The notes under the pieces are model-generated. The model ran no database searches, was not told the DNA's origin, and saw only the letters and a program-made list of their open reading frames with translations. Source: Ursus arctos (taxonomy: Eukaryota > Chordata > Mammalia > Carnivora > Ursidae). Taken from it: a DNA stretch of 64,000 bases. The position numbers and the translations under genes are program-made. How positions within the stretch are numbered: the stretch's first letter is position 1; every line of letters starts with the position of its first letter. Of this stretch, positions 1 through 12,779 are shown in pieces. Location: assembly GCF_023065955.2 (NCBI RefSeq), contig NW_026622841.1, positions 19,651,501 through 19,715,500 of the forward strand. Reading direction: 5' to 3'.

Positions 1-2210
1 GAGCAGAGACTGTCAGGGAGTAATAAAGGTATACCCCATCAGCCACTGCTTTGGTCCCTCATAACGTCTCCCATTTGATAGAAGTCTTAGCGACGTGTTT
101 GTTTTTCTCCAGGGCCCTGCAGGTAAATGCACTGTAGTCCCTCACATACTCTCTGTGCCTAGGTCATGTCGGAAGTGAGAAACATTTCAAGTGACCGAGG
201 AAAGTCTGCTTTCTTAACACCTGAGTTACTTAAACCTAACACAAAAGACAGAGCTTAAACTAAAGTATCATTATTATGATAATTTTTATCATGATAATTC
301 CTGCAATAATAACTTCTGAATTAGGCATACATTTAAGCTCTTAAAAATATGCGTGGGGAAAGAAAACAGTATCTGAGAGTGTTGGGAAGGCTGTATTTTT
401 TTCATTTTTTCCTTTGGATACTTATGCTTGTATATACTTGATATATACAAGAGAAAGAGATACTGGTCCTCTCATCAAAGGTATGCCCCCCAACGAGGTA
501 ACACACAATAGCCTCCATGCTACACCCGGCTTCATCTCCCTGAGAGGTGGGTTCTGAGTGAAGCAGATGATTCACAGACCGGTACATTTTCCAGTCCTTG
601 ACCTAAGGCTCAGCACATTGCTTATCTGTGAGGGCTGTCAACATATTTCAAAAACAGACTCTCCACAGAGCACAGAATGTGGGCGTCAGAAACAAAAAAG
701 GAAGCAACAGCAAAGTGTCTCATATCTCTCAAGGAAATCCCATAGCTTGGAAACAAATCAAGTGGACTCAATACATGATTCGCCTTCATTACAACGGGTC
801 AGGATTAAGCAGCTAAATCAGATGGTCTACAATAGAACAATTTTGGGAAAATGAGCACATGATTTCCTATGAAATGGGTTTGTCCCAACTTATGAGTCAT
901 AAATGCATGATTTTGATGGAGCCCCATTTACTTTTTCAATCTGTGCATCTGGGGACCTAATTATATTTTCCAATGGAGAAAAAAATAAACACTTTTCTGA
1001 AGCATTCGTACTACGCGACATGAAATCCAAGCTCTTGAAACTTCATCTTTCATTTAGGAACTTAGGTTTCAAACAACAGTTAAAGATACCTGCTTGGTGA
1101 ATGTTGAGTTAACCTTGAGATTCATTCAACTCTATTAATATTTTCTAAGAATTATCTGCCCTTCATTTTCAGGGTACGATAGCACTTCATCTCTAAACTT
1201 GTAAATTACCCATGCTAGGATCCTCAAGTCAACACTACTGGATTACGGTTTTCAGTGAGGGAAGTCTTCAACCACACTGGGGATAAAGACAAGCATGCTC
1301 ATGGATTCTCCAATGTGTAGAGCAAATCATTACCATTTATGGTTGTGAAAACTATATTTGTGCTTCGGAGACAGAACTAGCATATTCCCCTGACAATTTT
1401 CAATAAGAAGACCTAAATTTCTACAAGTACAGGAGGAGACAAGTATGAAGCTTTTAACATTATACAATCATCAATGGAAAAAATCAACCAGAAGGAAAAG
1501 GGACCCAGAGTTACAAATGTTTCTATGGTGTTTTCTTACAGCCTTTTCAGGACTGAATGCCATGGTGATCTCCAGGTTTACCCAAGTTTTTCTCTTGGTA
1601 CCTCTCAGAGAGACTTGATGAGACTTCCCCTTCTCAGCCTGCACTTTAATTTACTCAGAGTGAAATGTGTGAAAGGCCTGCAGAGCACCTTGTGAGCCTG
1701 GTAAGGCTCCACCACCCACTAGCTGAGATTTGAAGGAAGGCATTGTTGGATTGGGGTCAGGTTGCCAGAAACCACCCCTCCCACCACCCCCACCAAGCTC
1801 CATCATGTTCTACTCAACACTGCAGCAAATGTCCCATACCAGTCAAAATTACAAACAAAACAGAACAAAAACAAGAAAATAAAACCTTCAAACATACATA
1901 AAAAAGGTAGCCACCTTTTTAAGCAAGAAACTCCTATATACCATACCGTTCACCCAAAAGTCCCATTCAAACTGGGTCAGCTTTCTCAAGAATATCTTTT
2001 AAAGCAAAAGAATCCAACTCCAATCCAGGATCATGTGTTTCACTTAATTATCACATCTGTTTATTTTTCATTAATCTAGAACAGCTCCAGCTCTTTGACT
2101 TTCATGACCTTGATTTTTTGAGGATTACAGACAAGTTGTTTTGTAGAATGTCTCTCAGTTTGGATTTGTCTGATGTTTTCTAATGATTAGACTCAGTTAC
2201 TTCTTGCTAA
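1..2210. other. Anonymous non-coding sequence
   Basis: AT-rich sequence with only short open frames (up to 105 codons) that have no recognisable domain or splice context. I recognise no transposon here. A short C-rich stretch lies near 1770-1795. Nothing else can be called. Confidence 0.6.
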
Positions 2211-2350
2211 CATATGTGAATGTGCATAGGAATCTCATGGAGACCTTGTTAAAATGCAGATTCTGATTAACAGGACTATAGTGCCATCCATGTACATTTC
2301 CTACAAGGCTGAGGCCATTGATGGTACTGACCACACTTTGATTTAAAAAA
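2211..2350. mobile_element. MER5A-like non-autonomous hAT-Charlie element
   Basis: The order of blocks matches the MER5A consensus as I recall it: TGTGCATAGGAATCTCATGG, then a CTTGTTAAAATGCAGATTCTG block, a degenerate middle, and a GACCACACTTTGA end. MER5A is a short non-autonomous DNA transposon common to placental mammals. The middle is eroded, so the edges are approximate. Confidence 0.65.
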
Positions 2351-2499
2351 GACACCAGTCAAGAAGAGGAAGATATAATTAGCTCTACCTCAGGACTAAT
2401 CCCTCCATCCTTCATGGCTGTTAAACACAGTCCCATCCAGAAGTCTAACAAAATTATTGATTTCACCACAAGAAATCCCAAACTTTTGGAACTATTGAT

Positions 2500-3300
2500 T
2501 TCTCCCATTCCTAAATGAACCCCCAACCTCACCGCCATCTTAGTAAATAGCTCTATCAGCCACACAGTTGAACTCCAAAACCCAGGAGACACCCTTGATT
2601 CTTCTCTCTTGCTCAGCCTCCATAGCCATCCTGGCAACACAGTCTAATTCCATTATGTCCCAAATCTATTCACTTCTACTTGTCTCTTCTCCTCCATGCA
2701 TCAACTCTTTGTTGCACCACTAAAGTTGTTTCCTAACTGGTCTCACTGCGTCCATTCTTCTCCCCCTACACACAGCCACCAGGGACATCTTTTCAAAATA
2801 ATGAAAGCAGTTTCCTCAGCTTGAAAACCTCTAATGGCTACTTATTACAGTAGGGGGAATAAAATCCAAACTCCTTTCTATGTTTGCAAGGACTTGTGTG
2901 ACTTCTCACATCCCACTCGTGCTTGTAACCTTGTTTTTTCCTCAGCAGCCAAGCTCCATGGTCCTTCTCTCTGGATATGCTTCTTCCTGAACTTTGCATA
3001 GCTTGCTACTTCATGTCATTTAGACCTTTGCTCAAAAGCCATCCCTCCTGAGGACTTCCAATTACCCTATCTGAAATAACCCCCTTCCCCAGTTTTTGTA
3101 CTTCTCTAACCCCCTTCTTTATTTTTCATGATAAGCATAACTATGTAAAATTGTTATTTAATTGTTTTCTTGCTTGCTTTGTGTTTCTTTCCCCTTCTAG
3201 ATATAAGTTCATAGAAGAAGGAACATTGTATTTTTTTATTGATGTATTTCAGCTACAGTGTCAGGCATAACATAAACACTCAAAAAATATGAACTGAATA
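2500..3300 (+). mobile_element. L2 LINE 3' region
   Basis: A long run matches the L2 3' region in order: a CACCCTTGATTCTTC block, a TTTCCTAACTGGTCTCACTG block, AGCCACCAGGGACATCTTTT, AAATCCAAACTCCTTTCTATG, ACCTTTGCTCAAAAGCCATC, CTGAGGACTTCCAATTACCC, and a terminal CAGTGTCAGGCATAACATAAACACTCA. The element is sense on the plus strand, old and heavily substituted, and non-coding today. The 5' edge is uncertain. Confidence 0.8.
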
Positions 3301-5129
3301 ACTAAACGAAAAAGGTGAATAAATGAGTCCTACCCTACCTAAATCAAAATGTTTACATAAGCAAAGAACTGCCAAGAAAGAATTATTAAAGCTATCACTT
3401 CTCACATGATTGCTCACCACCAACATCGCCTTTCCAAATCTGCAAATGCTCAATCAACATAGACTTTAGACTGGAATGACATTGAATGATGTGTAGCCCT
3501 TGGATTATTTCTCTTGCTAAGTCTAGGATCTTAATAAAAGTTTGGCAGAATGATACCAGTCCAACTAGACTTTATAATCTTTAGAAAAACATCCCAATGT
3601 CCCCCATTCCAGTCAGGGAATTTCTCCTGGAAAATTGAGCCTCACACTGAAATTTCCTTTGCCCCATATTCTATTGAAATAACTAAAGAATTTAAAAATA
3701 AGAAAATATCTGTAGCCATTTAGAAAAATAGAAAAGGGTAAAATTGCTCAACAAGAAACTTGAAAAATGTCAAGAGGATATTAAAATAATGGAGGTGGCC
3801 CAAAAGAATATCTGATCCATGCTGACCAGTTTATATACATCCAGTCAAGAAAAGAAAGGACACACCTTGAACATACATGAAGAGGTTTCCTTTGGGTCGA
3901 CTCTTGAATCACCACACACCAGATGCAAGAGAGGGTACTGAGACCATGGAGGAAGGCCAAAAGAAAGACTAAAGGAACAAAGACAGTGCCCCCAGCACCG
4001 GCTCACTTTGGTCTGCCAAAGAAAAGAAACAAAGGGAGAAACTCAGCTCAGCCCAGGAGTCAAACCTTAGTGTTCTCTCTCTCTGGGAATTTCTTCCCTA
4101 CCCCCTACTGGTAAGTATTGCTGAAGGGAAGGCACAATCTCCAGTAACAGTGCTGGAAAATGCTGGAGCAAAGGTAAAGCTGCTGTGAACCAGGGTAGGA
4201 CCTGGCTTCCCTGTACCTTCCATAACTGACTCCTGGCTTTACTTCTTCCGGTCATCCCACTGACAGAAATGGCGGCTTCGCTGTTTGGGAAATCCATAGT
4301 CAGTATCTTACTCAATGGGAAGGGAAAGGGGTCAGGACACCCAATTGTGGACTGCTCTTGGTCTCTGTATTCTGAAGGACAGTCCACCACGTTCTATCTC
4401 TCTGTACTCACAGGTCCCAGATTCAAGCTCACTCTCCGTTCTCTGCAGTCTCATCCTCCACATTCAACAAATGGGGGGACAGTTTCAACAGGGAATGGCA
4501 CAAAGTGACCTGCACATTTGCTGACTGAGTCCATATCTTCTACACATTTTAAACAATCTAGATCTTCTAAACTCAGATGGTGGTTCTCACAGAGGGACTA
4601 TGTTTGATCTTTCCTTATTCAAGTGATCCTGGAGTGATGGAATGAAACTGAAAAACTGTGCAATCTGATCTTTGCCTTCATCTCCACACCTCTTGATAAA
4701 GGTAATTTTATTTTTAATTTACAAGACTTGGAGATACATTACATTAATATCGAATACCATGAGTGAAAACAATAGTCATAAATAACATTATCTAGTATTC
4801 AAACAACTTGTAACTCTTGGATATTAAGTTTGGATCATGAAATACAAGCTAACATATAACTGAATGTTAGAAACTTAGAAATTTCAAAACTTAAAGGCCT
4901 ATCCTTTTCAAATTGAGTAGTACTTTGAAATGTTTCCACTCCTGGCAACATTTTTCCTATTTTCTTTGAAGGCCTAACACAGAGAGAAACTTCACACAAA
5001 CTTCACAGTGGTAGGTTGACTTAGAATGTGACTTTCCTCTGCCTTGATGCTTATCTGGAAGGACTCATTACTCTCCTGTACCAGGGATGGCATCAGGATG
5101 GAGAAGAGACAGAGTGAGCCTACATGCCC
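3301..5129. other. Anonymous non-coding sequence
   Basis: No repeat family or exon is recognised. The 3900-4500 part is less AT-rich and holds overlapping short open frames on both strands (63-107 codons), but the translations show no domain. Splice-like motifs near 4110 are isolated and unsupported. Confidence 0.5.
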
Positions 5130-5285
5130 CATGACATCTGGTTCTCATCTGGGCTCTGCTATCACCAGTTCTTTGATTCCTACATCTTCATATTTCTGTT
5201 TCATCATCTGCAAAATGGAGCAATTCTGTAACACAGTAGCTAAGGTCCCTTCAGACCCTAACCTTCCACGATTCTATGAGCAGAT
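5130..5285 (+). mobile_element. MIR-type SINE remnant
   Basis: The blocks GGGCTCTGCTATCACCAGTT and TTTCTGTTTCATCATCTGCA with AAATGG follow the MIR core order. A tail like AAGGTCCCTTCAGACC...CGATTCTATG suggests the MIR3-like branch. MIRs are ancient tRNA-derived SINEs mobilised by L2. Confidence 0.6.
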
Positions 5286-5485
5286 CCAGGAATATGCTTT
5301 AATTCTGGATGCCTGAGGGTTTTGTCTCAGCATCTCTCAGCCTTTGAGGAGGGGTGTCCATAGGTTCAACCTGCTCAGAGCGAGATAGTTAGGCTTCCCA
5401 GGTGACGAATTGCTAAACAATAGGGAGGGGGAATGAGCTCTCGGTGTGAAACATTAAAGGGAAAGAGAAGTCATTTAGGTTACAG

Positions 5486-5620
5486 AACAGACCAGGGATT
5501 TGCACATTAGAGCCACCTACAAAGTTTTGAACAAAAAACTCAACTTCATTACAATCAATTAAATCAGAATCTTTTGGGATAGGGCTGACACTGGATGTTT
5601 AAACAAGAACTAAAATAATA
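5486..5620. mobile_element. MER5/MER58-like hAT remnant
   Basis: The pattern GGATTTGCACATTAGAGCC, CAATTAAATCAGAATCTTTT and GGGATAGGGCTGACACTGG resembles the MER5/MER58 group of non-autonomous hAT-Charlie elements. It is strongly diverged, so the subfamily and edges are unsure. Confidence 0.5.
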
Positions 5621-7692
5621 AAACTCCTGATACTTCTCTTGCACAGTCAGAATTGCACAGAGAATCACAAGACGAGATGATGGTGAGAGTATCATTCGAG
5701 AAAGAGAGGGAATAAATCAGAAATATCCTTATGCAAATGGAAATTATTTTTTTTAAATCTACAAACCTAAAAATGTTAACTGTTCTTAGTTTATAAAGAT
5801 ACCACAAATCACTCCTTTTCATGAGTCTGTTGGGCAGCCAGAGTGGAGAGCCTCCAGAGCATATTTTAATATTAGCTCCTTATTAGATCATTGGAAAGTT
5901 AGTTAGGTCATTGGGAAATAGAGATGGAGAGCTGTTATTTAATCTGTCACCATAAATGAGAAAGGCTATAATTTAGGCTCAACTATTCTAAATAAAGAAG
6001 GAATGAATGAACAGTTTTACAATTTTAAAAAGGAAAAAAAAAAGTCATGGGGATTATAACTAATTACAAATTCTTAAAGGCCTCCACACTTAAATGCCTG
6101 CTTGCCTTTCTGTATACATAACTCATCGCACATACTTGCATAAGGTTGGAAATAATATTTTCCCGATGTCAACAGAGTTAGAAATCAGCCACATCAGAAA
6201 TGAACAGGAGAGGTAAAACTCTCCCTATTTCTGACATGGAGCAAAGACGGCAATGATTCCTCTTCAACTCTGATGTTTTAGAAAAGTATCTATCTCTCTG
6301 CTCAGAACTAACCACCTTGTGACACAGCTCTTCGTACAACTATCCCACAGCCAACTCTCTTTCAGATCTACTAGAATGAGTGGTTCCTTCCTGAGTACAG
6401 TTGGTCGAAACTGTAGGTCTAAACCGGAAGAGTCGATGAAGAGAACATATTCTCACAGAGCTCTAATCTCCGATTATTTAAAACAACTGGGAAAAAAGAT
6501 TAGACCTCAAATTTACTACATTTCATCCATCAATTGATCAGTCAATTTCCATATGTTCCCCTTCGAAGTTGGGATGGCCAGATTTGGATGATGACGATGA
6601 TATAAACAGTAATAAAGGCAACAATTTAATTAATAATTTTGAACTTAGGATCAGATTTTGAAGCATTAGTCTCAGAGGTAGGGATCTTGAAGCTGGACTT
6701 CGATGTCACGGACCCAGGCATGTAACAAGCACATGACAGCGTGGCAACATCACACATTCTCTAGCATTAACCTGAAGTGGAAAATCAATTTTTTTTTTAA
6801 ATCACTCTGAAGCTTAAACTTCCATTCTGATGTAAGGATGAGAAATTTGGGAAGCTGGTGACACCCTCAGCCTGCCATGCTGCCATTAGGAACCAAGGGC
6901 CTCATTTTGGAATATATCGCCTATAGTCTCTGCAGTAGATAGAACAGCCGAAAAAGCAACAAACGTATACAATAGCCGGCCATGTCATTCAGAGGAAATC
7001 CCCACTTGTGTATCACGTGACAGGATGCTCTCACTTGTTTTTATTTGCATTGTTTATGATTTCCTACTAAAAGAAGGAACCACGAACACAAACATATTTG
7101 AGGGGACACTAGTCCAAACCCTAGATATAAAGAGATAGGAACGCTAAGGACTGTGGCATTCTGGTCACTGTCCCTCCACTCTCAAGGGGGGTACCTCTGT
7201 TCTACACCAGCTGATCACTGTACATAGGACATATTGCCAGGTCTTCCCCTTTTTCAAAAGTGGGAACTTAAGATATTTATGTGAACTTCCATTTAAAAAA
7301 TGGCAACCGTTATTCCAGTAATTTTTCAACATTGTATGCATCAATTGGTTTGTGACTTCTGTCATAAAACTATTTTAATATCCCCAACCTGGAAATTATC
7401 CTACATGTAAGGCTCAAATCTCATTTTTTGGGAAAACGTGAAGAGTTTTTTTACTCATTCAGAGCTCATGCCAGACTTGGACAGCATCTCACTAGTCCTG
7501 CTAGTGCACTAGTCCTAAGTGCAAAAGGCGTGCCTCTTGATGAGATAGTGGGGCACATTTTTATTATTTCCAACTCTTTATTTAATGAAATTCAATCTTA
7601 CGTAAATGTCAGTGAAAACAGAACTCAGAAAAATATGTCTAGAGTATGCAATGATGAACACATATGTTTTCTGGGTCCCAGGTTCTATGTAG
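5621..7692. other. Anonymous non-coding sequence
   Basis: AT-rich, with open frames of up to 72 codons and none convincing. There is a short GATGATGACGATGAT tract near 6588 but no recognised transposon. Confidence 0.55.
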
Positions 7693-7693
7693 T

Positions 7694-7724
<31 letters not shown>

Positions 7725-7725
7725 T
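7693..7725 (+). repeat. (GATA)n tetranucleotide microsatellite
   Basis: About eight tandem TAGA/GATA units are directly visible, nearly pure, flanked by AGTA on the left and TGCAAA on the right. A tract of this purity and length is likely to vary in length between individuals. Confidence 0.95.
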
Positions 7726-9132
7726 GCAAATTAATTTTATTCTCACACCAACCACCTGATATAGGCAGTACTTGGTTTTCCCAAGTTCTCAACGAAGGGG
7801 AGTTTGGACCAGATGACCTCTATGACCTGTCCCTTCTAATCTTCATTCCTTAGCATATTATGAAATATTTGAAATGACAAGTGAGCAAATTAAATGGAAA
7901 ACCAAGTAAAAATTAGGCATCTCTCTTTCCATTGACCACCAAAACTGAATCAGGATATGTGGGAATCCTCTTCCTTCATCACTAATCTATGTTCTTTTCT
8001 CTCTTTCTACTGCAAACCACAGGAAAGAGGACCCCTTTCCTGAGAGAGGAGAATTCTCAGGGGAAAAAAATGAGGAAAAGTCAGATCAAATGACTTTTGC
8101 CAAAGTATGTTGAGTAATGAAGTTGAATATTTTAAATCCAAAGGATTTTCCTTCTGTTTTAATTCTGAGTTTTTATTCAAAGACCCAGGATATTTCAACT
8201 GTCCATTAATTCACCAAACATACCTACTGCATTTGCATCAGGAACTGTGATAGCCTCGATTTTCACATAACAATAGCAGAAGTTGGCTGTTATGTTGCTG
8301 TCAATAAAAAAGACAACCACTATACTATTGACCCTGGTGATGATTTTACAAACCCCTATGTCACAATATTTTCCCTTTAATGACTACTGCTTTAGAATAC
8401 CTCCTGTTTATTAGCAATTTGTAAAGCAAATGTTCTCCTAGCAATGATCTAGTGGAGAACTTCACGAGTTCCTTATTACAGAGAATGTGTTATGTATTGG
8501 AGCACTAAAGAAAAATTATGTTTTGCTTTGAATATAAATGAATATAGTAGTATCAATTATAGTAATAACTAGCAGAAACAAATGAAAGGGTTATTTAGAA
8601 AACCAGGATCTATCCCATTTATCCATTGTCTTATGTGTGTAAATATATTTTTGCTCATTAACACAAGTGTTCTTCTAACGTCCTACCTCTTATCCTTAGT
8701 CATCTGTGTAATGCAGTAAAGGGGTTTAGTCTGTTATTTTTTTGGCCTTACTTTTGCATCTGTGATGACATAAATAGCCATGGAGAGAAACCAATTCATA
8801 GGGAGCATGACAGAAACTAGTTTGTGAGTCTGATGTTCTTGGTCCATATAGAGTTAAGGTTTCCTTTTTTTGTTTTGTTTTGAGGATTTATATCTCCCTT
8901 TATTATGTTGTAAGGCTATAAAGTAATGAAAGGAATTTAAACACTCACATCAAATTCTAACACCTAAATGACAAATGATTAGTCACCTAAGGCCACATTC
9001 TTATGGCAATGTTCCTGTTCAAGATGTTTCTCAAAATTCCACTTGTAAAATTGCTTTAAGTGTCTTTGAAATACATCTTAGCAGGAAAAAAAATCTTGGT
9101 ACTTTGGTGCTGAATTTGATATTTGCAAAGAG
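7726..9132. other. Anonymous non-coding sequence
   Basis: No exon is recognised. A weak similarity to the end of L2 in reverse (ATTCACCAAACATACCTACTGC, near 8208) is too short to call. The rest is AT-rich unique-looking sequence. Confidence 0.5.
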
Positions 9133-9167
9133 CCAAAACTCTTTTTTTTTTTTTTTTTCCAAAACTC
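9133..9167 (-). mobile_element. Tail-only poly(T) insertion with target-site duplication
   Basis: A run of 17 T (9142-9158) is bracketed by perfect 9-nt direct repeats CCAAAACTC (9133-9141 and 9159-9167). This is the footprint expected if L1 machinery reverse-transcribed only a poly(A) tail into a minus-strand insertion. Chance duplication around a T tract is the alternative. Confidence 0.6.
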
Positions 9168-10091
9168 ATTCTGAATCAGGTGTGGTAACAGAGGAGCTGG
9201 AGTTGAGCCATGCCATTCTCTGGGTGTGGGGTCAACAGCGGGTCAACAGTAAGCCTTGAAAATATTCTGTAAGTGTTAGAATGTTTTACAGAAATCTGGC
9301 ATTATAAAAAGGGGCATAACTTTCCAGGACAACTCTTTAGGGACAACATTTGTATGCCTCCTTGAAAAATAATTTTAAAAAATTACTACAAATAGCTATT
9401 CTGCATTAATAAATGTTACAGTCATCTCTAGATAGTGTTTCAAGACTCCAGGCACATTACACAAAACATCTCCAAGAAAAGTTGAATTTTTTTGCTTGTT
9501 GAAAAATACACCTATAAGAATATATGCTAATTACCTGACTCTTTGATAATCTAGCTGTTCAGTGAATTTTTCATTTTTCCCCTCTATGTGTTAACATGAA
9601 AGACAATCTTAATGTGTTTGTCTTCTAGCATTCTGCAAGATTAAATCACTGATGGTCTTTATATAGTCAATATCCAAAATAAATTCAGGTATGGTAATGG
9701 CAGTGGCCAATGAAAATCATTCAGAGTAATTGGGAAGGAATAATTTGTCACAAATGTACTCACTTTTTTTGAAAAGTGCTCCACATGTTTTCTGGAGACT
9801 GTCTTTAAACACTGTAGCTAAGTTTCACTCTGGTTTACATACCTACCTGTCTTTTCATTTTTTTTTCTTTGAAATAAGCCATACTTCATACTTAGTTCAA
9901 TACAGTTCATCTATGGAGATCAACTTTCATAATATCAATAAATAGTGTATTTCTTTAATAAAGTGATGATATCCTTAAATACTATCTTTCCTTTCCTGAC
10001 AAACACAAGTGACCAGTTGTCAATGGCTCATTTACCTACTTCATTAATTGTCCTTCAATAAGAAGTTGACTTCGTGGTAAGCTATGTCTAA
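9168..10091. other. Anonymous non-coding sequence
   Basis: AT-rich. No repeat family, exon or RNA gene is recognised. Confidence 0.55.
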
Positions 10092-10103
10092 AAAGAGCTA
10101 TGA

Positions 10104-10300
10104 GGGGCGCCTGTTGGCACAGCAGTTAAGCGTCTGCCTTCGGCTCAGGGCGTGATCCCGGTGTTGTGGGATCGAGCCCCACATCAGGCTCCTCCGCTAT
10201 GAGCCTGCTTCTTCCTCTCCCACTCCCCCTGCTTGTGTTCCCTCTCTCGCTGGCTGTATCTATCTCTGTCGAATAAATAAATAAAATCTTAAAAAAAAAA
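10104..10300 (+). mobile_element. Can-SINE (tRNA-Lys-derived), young variant
   Basis: The element begins GGGGCGCCTGTTGGCACAGC and carries the tRNA-derived head, with a B-box-like GGGATCGAGCCCC. It then has a pyrimidine-rich body, AATAAATAAATAAAATCTT, and a poly(A) tail. Perfect 12-nt target duplications AAAGAGCTATGA flank it at 10092-10103 and 10301-10312. Can-SINEs are restricted to Carnivora and use L1 for mobility. Low divergence and intact duplications indicate a fairly recent insertion. Confidence 0.96.
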
Positions 10301-10312
10301 AAAGAGCTATGA

Positions 10313-12240
10313 AATCATCACTTTGAATGAATTGATGGGTCAAATAAAACAACTAGACAATTTAGTCAAAAAAACCAATTTACAGCAATAGATCTCAAAT
10401 TTAATCAATATAGTCCACGGCTCGAATGTAAAAGCCAATCTTAGTAAATGTAGGCTAGACTGGGACAGGATTGGAATGGCAACATGAAAAAAATTCTAGC
10501 AACAGATTGTTTCCTTGTATTTAATTTCAATTCTGCTAATGAAATAGGAAGCAAGCAGAAGGTAATTTGAATTTAAACATGGCCAGTCCTTCTGATATGC
10601 TAATTACATTACAGAAACTATTTGATCTAAAAATCCATGCGAAAGATATGAGAAACCACTTGTAGTGTGTTTTTTCCTAACAGAAGACATTTGCAACATC
10701 ATATTAAGTTCAAATGTAAAACTTTACTGTAGCATCCTACTAAGTTAAAATCTAAAACATAATTCCCCAGTGGAAAATAGAAAAAGGAGTTTTGAGATAG
10801 GATATCTGAAAACATTGTATCTGGGCAATAATATAATCAGAGGAATATGCATATATAGCACAATGGAATTTTTATGACTTTTCAAATACCCACCATTTAT
10901 AAATTATTGGGGCAATAATATCTAAACAGCTTTCTGCATTTTACTGACTTATAATTTAAAAAGAAATGTTATTTAAACAGTATTTATATACCAATTTAGA
11001 AAAATATTGATCAGTTTGACTGAAAGCATACCATAAAATGCCCAAATTAATGATATTGATATGTTAACACAACATAAATTAACGTCATTGATAGGAATAC
11101 AACCATAAAATGTTTCATACTTGATGTGCTTTTAGTCCATAACAGTATTTGAAAGATGCTATGGATATCCCCATAAACAGGAATTGAACATTTTCTTATG
11201 GTTCTAGTCCAGATGGTCTACATTTCTTCAACCTCAAAGTTGGAATTAAAATGAACCTTTTTTTTGCTAAGTGGCTAAAATCTCTCTATTGGCAAGATTA
11301 TCGGGCCCAATAGCTAGAATAAAAATTGCTAGGAAAAATGTCCCAATTACTTAGAACCATGAATTAAACAGCAGCTGTAGATTTCATAGTCTGCAATTTC
11401 AGTGACTTCTGGTATGTACTGTGAAAGGCCAGCACACACTCTTCAGGGGACCTTTCCTGTACTACTAAGTTCCTTGGGATGTAAGCCTCCAGCAAAGGGG
11501 CAAGATGCTGACCAACTCTATGTTTTATTCTCTGGTACACAGGGGATAAAACAGAGGTCCCTACTGAAAAATGACTCCTTTCCAGATGATACCTTTGGAA
11601 GACAGCACTGCGTTACTGAACTCTTCATTGCAAATTCCCTTGTGAAGTTTATTCCTTTTGCTTAGCTCCCATTTGCTGTTAATGCTAAGGGGGGAAAATA
11701 CTAGTTGGGATAGGATTTTGGTTTGAATAATGAGGATACTAAAGGTCAGAGCTGGCAAAAGGAGAAACTGTGGACAGCCCCCAGAGTAGTAAGAAACATC
11801 TAAGAGTCGGGGTAGGAGACCAGAAGAAAAAAAATATGTTGTGTTTTCTTTTGTGGTTTTTTTTTCCTTCCTAATTTTGTTTTAAGGTTGAGAAAGCCTG
11901 AGGTAAAATTATCAGATTTCGAAGGGTCATGGCTGTAATGTCAGCACTCTTAAAAATCCAGCTGAACCGCCACATTTTAGCACCATGAGCAATCAGCAGG
12001 GATGCATGCAAATATTGAAATATTTGGAGAGTTTAGGAGTCTCTCTAAATCTGCATTTCTTCCAATTAACCCAGGAAGAGATATACTGAACAAACAGATG
12101 TGCACAACTAAGACGGGACACTCAGAGTTGGTCTCTTCATGAATTCCAGCATAGTGACTTCTGGGTGATAATTGGGGACCATCTAGATTTAGATCTTTTT
12201 GGTTCAACATTGCTTTGAATGGAATCTTTCTCTGGAACTT
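10313..12240. other. Anonymous non-coding sequence
   Basis: AT-rich, with open frames of up to 87 codons that have no domain. There are T- and A-rich short tracts near 11265 and 11868. No repeat family is recognised with confidence. Confidence 0.55.
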
Positions 12241-12284
12241 TAAACCAATTAAATTGATTTCTTAAACCAATTAAATTGATTTTT
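12241..12284 (+). repeat. 22-bp tandem duplication
   Basis: Two adjacent 22-nt units starting TAAACCAATTAAATTGATTT (12241-12262 and 12263-12284) differ only in the penultimate base (CT versus TT). The high identity points to a fairly recent local duplication by slippage or repair. Confidence 0.93.
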
Positions 12285-12564
12285 AAAGAACCAGTGTGAG
12301 TAGATTATACGGCACAAGTTAAGAAGACTTAACTGAGGTATGTACATATAGGGGTAAAGCCATTATTTAGCTATGAACCTGGTATTCATCAACTCATGAG
12401 GGAGTGGTAAGTTTTTAGCAGTTGTTAGCCAGTTAATATTTTCTTCTGGAATCTTACACTGATCCTTATCGATTTCCTCTACATTTTACTGTATTTCCTA
12501 AAGTTTGACTCAGCTACTACTATTCTTATATTTTATCTTCTTTATATCTTATCTCTGCCTTGGG

Positions 12565-12573
12565 GTGTGTGTG

Positions 12574-12606
<33 letters not shown>
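12565..12606 (+). repeat. (TG)n dinucleotide microsatellite
   Basis: A long GT/TG run with one early interruption (GTGCATGTG) is followed by an uninterrupted stretch of about 30 nt. Such tracts are usually length-polymorphic. Confidence 0.95.
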
Positions 12607-12779
12607 CGAGAAGTCAACATATTCTGTCTGCTAAGCAAGAGCTAATGCTTTCTCTCTGAGCAGGAGGCAATGTGATCCCCTCCATCTCTTCCCGCCAAAG
12701 AGTTGCTTAAAAGCCCCCATATGGTAATAAGGTGGATGTTGTTTTTGTTTACTCAGAGCTCCCTCCCCTTTTGAAAATA

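Noticed and set aside
271..298. TTATTATGATAATTTTTATCATGATAAT inverted-repeat look
   Set aside because: The arms pair only over about 6 bp without a bulge and consist of simple AT words expected in AT-rich sequence.
4067..4508. Overlapping open frames on both strands with isolated splice-like motifs
   Set aside because: No domain, no paired acceptor and donor, and mutual overlap in several phases. Treated as chance frames in a locally GC-richer segment.
7693..7725. Regular short-spaced repeats as a possible CRISPR-like or other repeat array
   Set aside because: This is a plain GATA microsatellite in vertebrate DNA; there are no spacers.
10104..10170. tRNA-like A and B boxes
   Set aside because: They belong to the tRNA-Lys-derived head of a Can-SINE, as in the other SINEs here. 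No functional tRNA gene with a complete cloverleaf is present.
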